A DNA stretch of 64,000 nucleotides from Tenebrio molitor (lineage: Eukaryota > Arthropoda > Insecta > Coleoptera > Tenebrionidae): assembly GCF_963966145.1 (NCBI RefSeq), contig NC_091046.1, positions 13,640,001-13,704,000 on the forward strand, written 5' to 3'. This document shows positions 57,948 to 64,000 of the stretch, in pieces. The position numbers and the translations under genes are program-made. How positions within the stretch are numbered: the first letter of the stretch is position 1; every line of letters begins with the position of its first letter. The notes beneath the pieces were generated by a model, which worked only from the letters and a program-made list of their open reading frames with translations, did not search any database and was not told where the DNA came from.

Positions 57948-58276
57948 CAGGGTTATTCTAAATGATTGTAGTCGAAGTAGGCCATGCTCATGTTATTACA
58001 TTTTTGCCGCTTTCATGTGAACTGTCAGTTTTGTCGCTGTCACTGTCATTTTTTTAGGTGAAAAGTGCGGTGATGAGATTTTTATTTATTTTTGTTAAAT
58101 TAACGATTGAATCCAGAAATATTGAGTTGTTTTGCACCCAATTTAACTCCCGTGTGTGAACGGTGTGTACTCACTTATTCACATAATTTTGATGTTTTTT
58201 TATGTGGAGCGGCAACCATAGATTTTACATTCAGTTTTCACGCCTACTTCGACTACAATCATTTAGAATAACCCCG
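57948..58276. mobile_element. MITE family with GATTGTAGTC ends, copy 2
   Basis: TA-flanked. CAGGGTTATTCTAAATGATT with GTAGTCGAAGTAGG is mirrored by CCTACTTCGACTACAATC with ATTTAGAATAACCCCG. Homologous in inverse orientation to 4664-4987. Better preserved ends than copy 1. Confidence 0.8.
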
Positions 58277-58409
58277 TATAAACTGTGATAGTATAAAATG
58301 TCATTTGGGAGTAAAAATGTCAGTGTGAAAGCACAAACAACAAAATAGATTCAAACTTTATGAAATCAAATGTTTTCATTTTCTGAAGAATCATGTATAT
58401 TTAATTATA

Positions 58410-58883
58410 CATGGTGATTCTGAAATAAGTTTGGAAAAAAAAACTGGTAATTGGTGATGATGAGAAGAAGTCATAGACAAAAAAAATTTCTTATAAAAGT
58501 TTTTTCGATTTCGAGTTTCAAATGATTGATAATTTGGTCAAAATTGCTAGTACGCTGCTGAGTTAAAGCTGATTACCTGATTATCTTGGTAGTTTAAAAC
58601 AACAATAATAATCAAAGGTACCCGCCAGTCATAAACGTAACCTTACTCCTGTCGATCATTTCCATAGAAACATTTACAAAGCAGTGTGCTTGCACCTAAG
58701 ACTTTATTGTGGAGTTGATGTAACAATGGTTGCTAATGAAGTGAACAAATTCAGACAAATCTTCCCTATTCATAGGCGTTGAAAATACAAGGATATAGGG
58801 TAATCCAAAAGTCATTTACGCAGAATTATTTTATGTCAAGGATACTCCACTTTTTTTTCCAAACTTATTTCAGAATCACCCTG
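58410..58883. mobile_element. 474-bp MITE, CATGGTGATTCTGAAATAAG ends
   Basis: The left CATGGTGATTCTGAAATAAG with TTTGGAAAAAAAA is mirrored by TTTTTTTTCCAAACTTATTT with CAGAATCACCCTG. TA flanks. The terminal motif on the right is the common CAGGGTGATTC. Non-coding interior. Confidence 0.8.
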
Positions 58884-59568
58884 TATAAAAATTGTAAATT
58901 ACAATCGTAAACTCTTACTTCTCTTTGATTTTAGGAGCGTTATTTTAAAGTAAACTTAACTTTTCGGCATCATCCTTTCGTGCAGGCTTCGTGGTTTTTC
59001 TGTTATAACATCGTTAATTAGACGACAGATCGAAATTACTAATTTATTTTTCAAGACTATTAAGGACTAGTTACGTTTACGTTCAAAATATCTGTTAGGT
59101 GTTAGCTTGTTACCAGATGATCATAGCTCAAATCAGGCCTATCTTGCTTCATGTTTTCATAGCATTTCAAATGCTGCACTTAGTTTCTTGAGACACAACT
59201 TTCGACATCGTGTTGAAGAAAATTTTTACTTGATATTGTCCGTACTCTGATAGATTGCACGTTTTTTGACAGAAGACAGACACAGAAACTGGTTTGGCGG
59301 GAATTAATCTGCAGGGATACAACGGTTTTCTACATAACGTGAAACAATTGAGATGGAGAGTTTAGTATTTTTCACTGCTTTATGTTTTGGAACTAGAATT
59401 TAAAAACGTGCAATCTATCACCGTACGGAGTATACCTACCTGACGTTGATGACAGTTTATATTGTCAAATTTACTATACTATGTGAAATGTGTCAAAATA
59501 TCATGGTCAACCCTCATGCGTTTAGAAAATTAATACATTATACACTAAATATGGCAACATTTATAACA

Positions 59569-59703
59569 CGTGTTCAATTGAAAAGTTCATCAAATTGGCT
59601 TTGATCTTTGTCGCTATCTTTGTCTAACCAACTCAGTTTACGATGTTGTTGTCTTTTAAAAAATAAAGTCAAAGCCAACTTGATGAACATTTCAATTGAA
59701 CAC
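59569..59703. repeat. 135-bp fold-back repeat
   Basis: TGTTCAATTGAAAAGTTCAT with CAAATTGGCTTTGA is mirrored as TCAAAGCCAACTTGATGAAC with ATTTCAATTGAACA. It lies 57 bp left of the large fold-back element. Confidence 0.7.
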
Positions 59704-60058
59704 TTGTTAGGCCGTGCCTTGTTGAATTATGTTGGTGAAAACAAAATTACACTAAGTATACCGGGTGATTCAGATTGGTATTCGCGCCCCTATATCTTTT
59801 TTATTTTAAGAAAAAAGTATAGCAAACCATATATATTTGTAAATCGCTTATGAAACTACAATAGATGCCGTTATCAAATCGTCTCTACGATGACATATGT
59901 CAAAGTTAAAACAGTCAACTTTTTTTTTTTAAATAGTACATTATACATTTCTTAGTCTATTCTTGTAAAGCTTTTTTTTCTACATTTGAATGTGTAAAAA
60001 AAGTTGACACTTGCAATAGGAAAAAATCGAGAAAAAAAAATATGATTTAATTTATTCG

Positions 60059-60064
<6 letters not shown>

Positions 60065-60093
<29 letters not shown>
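60065..60093. repeat. (TTA)n microsatellite
   Basis: About nine uninterrupted TTA units inside the large fold-back element, next to the inner edge of its left arm. Confidence 0.9.
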
Positions 60094-60240
60094 GTTGACG
60101 GCTAACAGGCTTGACGCCCAATTAGAAGCCCTGCCAAAAAGAAAATGATACACAAAACACAATCACAACAGAACAACCATTACACAGAGAGCATCCCAAC
60201 ACCCAGGCTACAACTACCGAGCACTCATCTGAGTAGTATT

Positions 60241-60855
60241 TTCTAAAAAGAGCTAGTTAGCCATGGAGACAATTGAATTTTGACATTAATAGTGTCAATT
60301 ATTAAAGTACCTACATTTAAATAAATAGCTATGTTATAACCTACATTTAAATAAATAACTATGATATAACGTCTGGCTTCGAAACCTAACTTCTTCCTGA
60401 CTATACCGCTTTGAATGCATACACGATGAAAATATGTAGTTGAATTTTGATAGTGCATGAATGACATGATGAGTCTTGGGAATCGTATTCGAATTATTCG
60501 AATATTTGAATAGCTGGCTATTAAAATTCGAATAAGTGTAAATTCTAATATTGGAATAAAATAAATTCAGGATGGATTGGGTATTTCACGGTCAAATAAT
60601 TTTATTTTTTAGCTATGTAATTCTTAAAATAGTGAGATGCAGGGAACCAACATAACGCGAATTTAGCATAGTAAATTCAGTATGGATTTGGTATTTGGTC
60701 GAGTCCCAGTTTTCTGGCCGAGGCGCACCCGAGGCTAAACAAACAGGTCAAATAATTTTATTTTTTGGCTACGTGGTAGTCCTGTAAATAGTGACATTCA
60801 AGGAACCAACATAATGCGAATTTACAAATGTTTGGCTAACTAGCTCTTTTTAGAA
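60241..60855. mobile_element. Inner inverted-repeat element with an internal duplication
   Basis: TTCTAAAAAGAGCTAGTTAG with CC is mirrored by GGCTAACTAGCTCTTTTTAG with AA. Inside, the phrase TCAAATAATTTTATTTTTTR with GCTA and AACCAACATAA recurs at about 60.59-60.66 and 60.75-60.82 kb. CTACATTTAAATAAATARCT also recurs twice near 60.31-60.36 kb. Between the larger repeats lies the GC-rich word CTGGCCGAGGCGCACCCGAG (hub motif J). Confidence 0.65.
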
Positions 60856-61167
60856 TATAACGCTTTCGAATAAATTAAATCATATTTTATTATTTTTCTC
60901 GATTTTTTTCTGATGTAAGTATCAACTTTTTTTACACATTCAAATGTAGAAAAAAAAGCTTTACAATAATAGGCTAAGAAATGTATAGTGTGCTATTTAA
61001 AAAAAAAAGTTGACTGTCTTAATTTTGACATATGTCATCGTAGAGAAGATTTGACAACATCATCTATTGTAGTTTCACAAGCGATTTACAAATATATATG
61101 GTTTGCTATACTTTTTTCTTAAAACAAAAAAGATGTAGGGCCGCGAATACCAAACTGAATCACCCAG

Positions 61168-61974
61168 TATAATGGCAATTTTGATATCATGTACTAGGAT
61201 GCTAGACCAATCAAATCTCAGTGTACAACGTTACCGGTTGATTTTCTGAGTAGAATGCAGTGTTGGTGGTTATTTGGCTTTGGCAAAGACTATAAATACA
61301 TTCGATTTATGCCAATAATCTGCAAATATATATTTCTTTTTTTTATCCATAGAAATAAGAAAAAACAATCAAAGGCATGTTGCCATATGTTATTTGAGGT
61401 AAAACCGACATAAAATCACTTCTTGGAAATCCTGGAAATAATGAAGTAAATAATTGCAAACCTTATCATCACAATCGTTAAAAATTACTATACCACTAGC
61501 CAGTAAAAAGCTAATATGTAATCAAAATCTTTTTTAATATTTATTTAAATAAATAAGATCAAACCTGCACCTTTTAAGCCCGCGTATCTTCTAGTTTAAA
61601 ATATATAGAATTATTTATTATTTTTCTCATAATTTTCTAACACGAAGTTGAATTGTTCCGCGAATTTTGGGGCACCTAGTATAAATCACTAACTAACTGA
61701 GAGCGATTTTTGTAATATTTTCCTAGTTTAAATAGGCCGCTATACCTAAATTGTTTCTAGGCAACATGAATTTCATACGCTATCTTCCTTCTAGTTTAGT
61801 GATGATTCGGGCTTTTGTCACTTTAATGTAACCATGGAAACAAAGCTAACATTACATGGTAAAATATTAGGTGTACGTTATTTTTCTGAAATCAAGTGTA
61901 CTTCTATTTCTTTCTAAAACCAGAACATAAGAAATGACAGATTGATAAGTTTTAATTGTCAATAATTTATTGTA
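61168..61974. other. AT-rich stretch, nothing recognised
   Basis: No gene or element ends seen between the two neighbouring elements. Confidence 0.45.
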
Positions 61975-62324
61975 CTATTGCGGGCAAAAAAAGTAGGACA
62001 TCAATGTCATTGTCTTGACTTTTATTGTAAGTAGGCACGTAGTGAATATTTATTTAATGCAAAGTTCCAATCAAAATCTACCATTATCAAAAGAAGAAGG
62101 CATTTGGAAAAGGAAAATAGGAGTAAAAATAAATAAATAAAAATAATAAAAATAAATAATAAAATAAATTTTTAAACTGTAAATAAAATAAATAATAAAT
62201 AATAAAATAAATGTTTAAACTGTCAGCTGGAATAGTGTCAAAAAAATGACAATAAAGCTTGAACTACATAGAATTTTTCAAAACTGACAGAAATTTGATG
62301 TCCCACTTTTTTTGCCCGCAATAG
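61975..62324. mobile_element. 350-bp MITE, CTATTGCGGGCAAAAAAAGT ends
   Basis: CTATTGCGGGCAAAAAAAGT with AGGACATCAA is mirrored by TTGATGTCCCACTTTTTTTG with CCCGCAATAG. TA flanks, within a longer GTAC...GTAC symmetry. The interior contains an AAATAAAATAAAT-type simple repeat at about 62.13-62.21 kb. Non-coding. Confidence 0.8.
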
Positions 62325-64000
62325 TACATACAAAGAACATATTGCTTTGAAAAATATTTTTCTTAATATCAGATCATCTTAAGTTGAATAATTGGTTTAT
62401 AAGAGAAATTACACGTTTTAAAAGGTTCAAACATATGAAAAACTTATTGAAAGACTTTATTTTAGTCAAGTGTGAGACTGCCGTTGAATTTAACAAAGCA
62501 AAGACTACATACAGACAATTAACTCGGAGTTTTAAATGTATAATTTATTAAATTTTATATTACGTATTTACCGGGGCAGTCTCTGACAATTACATATTCA
62601 GAAGTCCAGCTTGCTTTAATTTTTTGTGTTTAATATTTTACATTCTAATTTGTATGTTCCACACAGCTAGTACCTAACAGTTTATAATTCCTGAAACATA
62701 GTATGTACATATATGTGGTTTCATATATTATAATTAAACGAGATACAAGACTTGAGCAACGTAGTTTTTAGCTGTAGCACGTATAACGCCATAAATTGCC
62801 ATTTTCTTTATAAGTAGTAAAAGGTGATGGAAAATTAGTTTTTATGATTCAATATTAGCAAGCAACTTATTTTAAATGAAAGTTTAAAATATTCGCAACT
62901 AACTAAATAAACTGTAAGTATGTACTAAAAAGTTTTAATTAAACGACAAGTACGCCAAAAAGTGTCCAGGATTTCCTCCCTGACGTGATAAGAACATCGC
63001 TAAGTCTACTTTGAAACTACCGTGTCGAAACTTTTTGTACGCTTAAGTTGAGTTATAGTTCCTCAAAAATTCTTGAGAAATATTTAAATTTCTAATCTCT
63101 AGTTTAAAAAGTAAATAAGAATTTCACACGGCTTTTATAATAGGTCTACCTAAACATATTTCACCCGCCACGTTTTTGTTGGCACAATATTCTGCTATTT
63201 AGGTCAGAGATGTAAGTGCATCACAAAGATACGTTCGAGTTTATTTTTGTGTCGTAAATCTTTTTAAATTATTGTTATTTATGAATATTGCGTGTATTTC
63301 GAATGTGGCATTGCGTGTAGGAGTTATCTCTCTTATAAGAATGAATACATTTTGTGCTAAAGAAAAGCATTTCTATCTTTAATATTTTTTTATTCACCAA
63401 ATTGGAAAATTCTATTAAAACGGTGACATTTCTCCACAGAAAATAGTTAATCATTTTTCAAACCCAGAGAAAATATTATCGGTGATTATTGTTTTTGCTA
63501 ATCACTTGTTAATCGCATTAAGAAATTGTAACTCATGTGTCATGTGTCCCTTTTCAATTATTTTTATTGGCTGAAATAAGGTAGTATGAGGATGTGACAG
63601 GATATCATCTTATTTTGCTCCGTTTCTAATGGTAATGCTAATGACATTTGCCAAATTTGTCATTTAAAAATGTTTCTTCAAATTGCACTGCAAGAAAAAA
63701 AATAAGAAATGCAATAAATTTCAAATCTAAAGTAATATTCTATATTTCCAGGTGTGAAAATTATAAACTAAGACGGTTTAAAACCAAAGTACCTAATTAA
63801 ATTCAAGTATCATAAAATGGTTAATTTTTCGCAAACTTAATTAAGTAACATATTTTTATAATTAATTAAAAAAATACTTTTTTGTTCCTACCTGCTTTGA
63901 AAAGAAAAAATAGGAATTTAGTTTTCTCTTTGTGATAACAACAATTTTCACGTAATAACGAGCATCTCGTTTTGAGGTGAAAAAAAAAACATTATACTAC
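62325..64000. other. AT-rich stretch to window end, nothing recognised
   Basis: No exon, inverted-repeat pair or RNA gene identified to the right edge. Confidence 0.4.

Larger units (their letters stand above)
59761..61167. mobile_element. 1.4-kb element with about 300-bp inverted arms
   Basis: TA-flanked; ends CCGGGTGATTCAGATTGGTA and its inverse TACCAAACTGAATCACCCAG. Arms of about 300 bp (59761-60060 and 60865-61167) share GTATAGCAAACCATATATAT, CATATGTCAAAGTTAAAAC, AAAAGTTGACA... and the AAATAAATTCGAA-type inner edge. The interior holds a (TTA)n run, an inner inverted-repeat element (60241-60855) and a diverged duplication. No transposase frame. Confidence 0.8.

Noticed and set aside
1..64000. 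CRISPR arrays, rRNA, tRNA, prokaryotic operons, telomeric TTAGG arrays
   Set aside because: Looked for and not seen; the window is insect nuclear DNA with introns and eukaryotic mobile elements.

Overview
The window looks like a gene-poor, AT-rich stretch of insect nuclear DNA. A beetle seems most likely, but that is inference: no marker gene fixes the species. The only confident host coding sequence is a pair of consecutive exons (about 40.5-41.0 kb, + strand) of an immunoglobulin-superfamily cell-surface protein, split by a 77-bp intron. Two other stretches (14.66-14.80 kb +, and 8.55-8.91 kb -) look coding but match nothing I recognise. No tRNA, rRNA, CRISPR or operon-like structure was found. 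Most of the window is probably intronic or intergenic.

The window is dominated by mobile elements. The centrepiece is a complete R1-clade non-LTR retrotransposon on the minus strand (15988-21018) with a 13-bp target-site duplication. Both reading frames are open: ORF1 is gag-like with one CCHC knuckle, and ORF2 carries endonuclease, reverse transcriptase and a C-terminal CCHC. Unusually, its sense strand ends in a small hairpin and an oligo(T) tract rather than poly(A).

The rest is a crowd of short non-autonomous elements with inverted ends, many nested. A TA-flanked set mostly ending in CAGGGT or a variant occurs at about 0.5, 4.7, 12.7, 27.9, 38.4, 41.4, 51.9, 54.7, 57.9, 58.4 and 59.8 kb, with further TA-flanked families at 0.05 and 62 kb. 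Two near-identical 0.9-kb elements (955-1836 and 34271-35187) have TAA duplications, as PIF/Harbinger elements do. A 1.03-kb element (2071-3104) has an 8-bp duplication, as hAT elements do. Decayed Tc1-like (about 6.5 kb) and mariner-like (about 7.8 kb) transposase genes lie on the minus strand.

Three things stand out. (1) A scattered group of short palindromes has unrelated arms, and several share a GC-rich centre related to GCTGCGC-TCG. (2) A hammerhead-ribozyme-like motif sits at about 38.25 kb on the minus strand, as found in Penelope-like elements. (3) The R1-clade element has the odd 3' end described above. Layout: 0-9 kb elements and transposase relics; 9-12 kb quiet; 12.1-14.6 kb nested elements beside a candidate exon; 16-21 kb retrotransposon; 21-28 kb palindromes and small elements; 28-40 kb mostly quiet; 40.5-41 kb Ig exons; 41.4-64 kb inverted-repeat elements separated by featureless AT-rich DNA.
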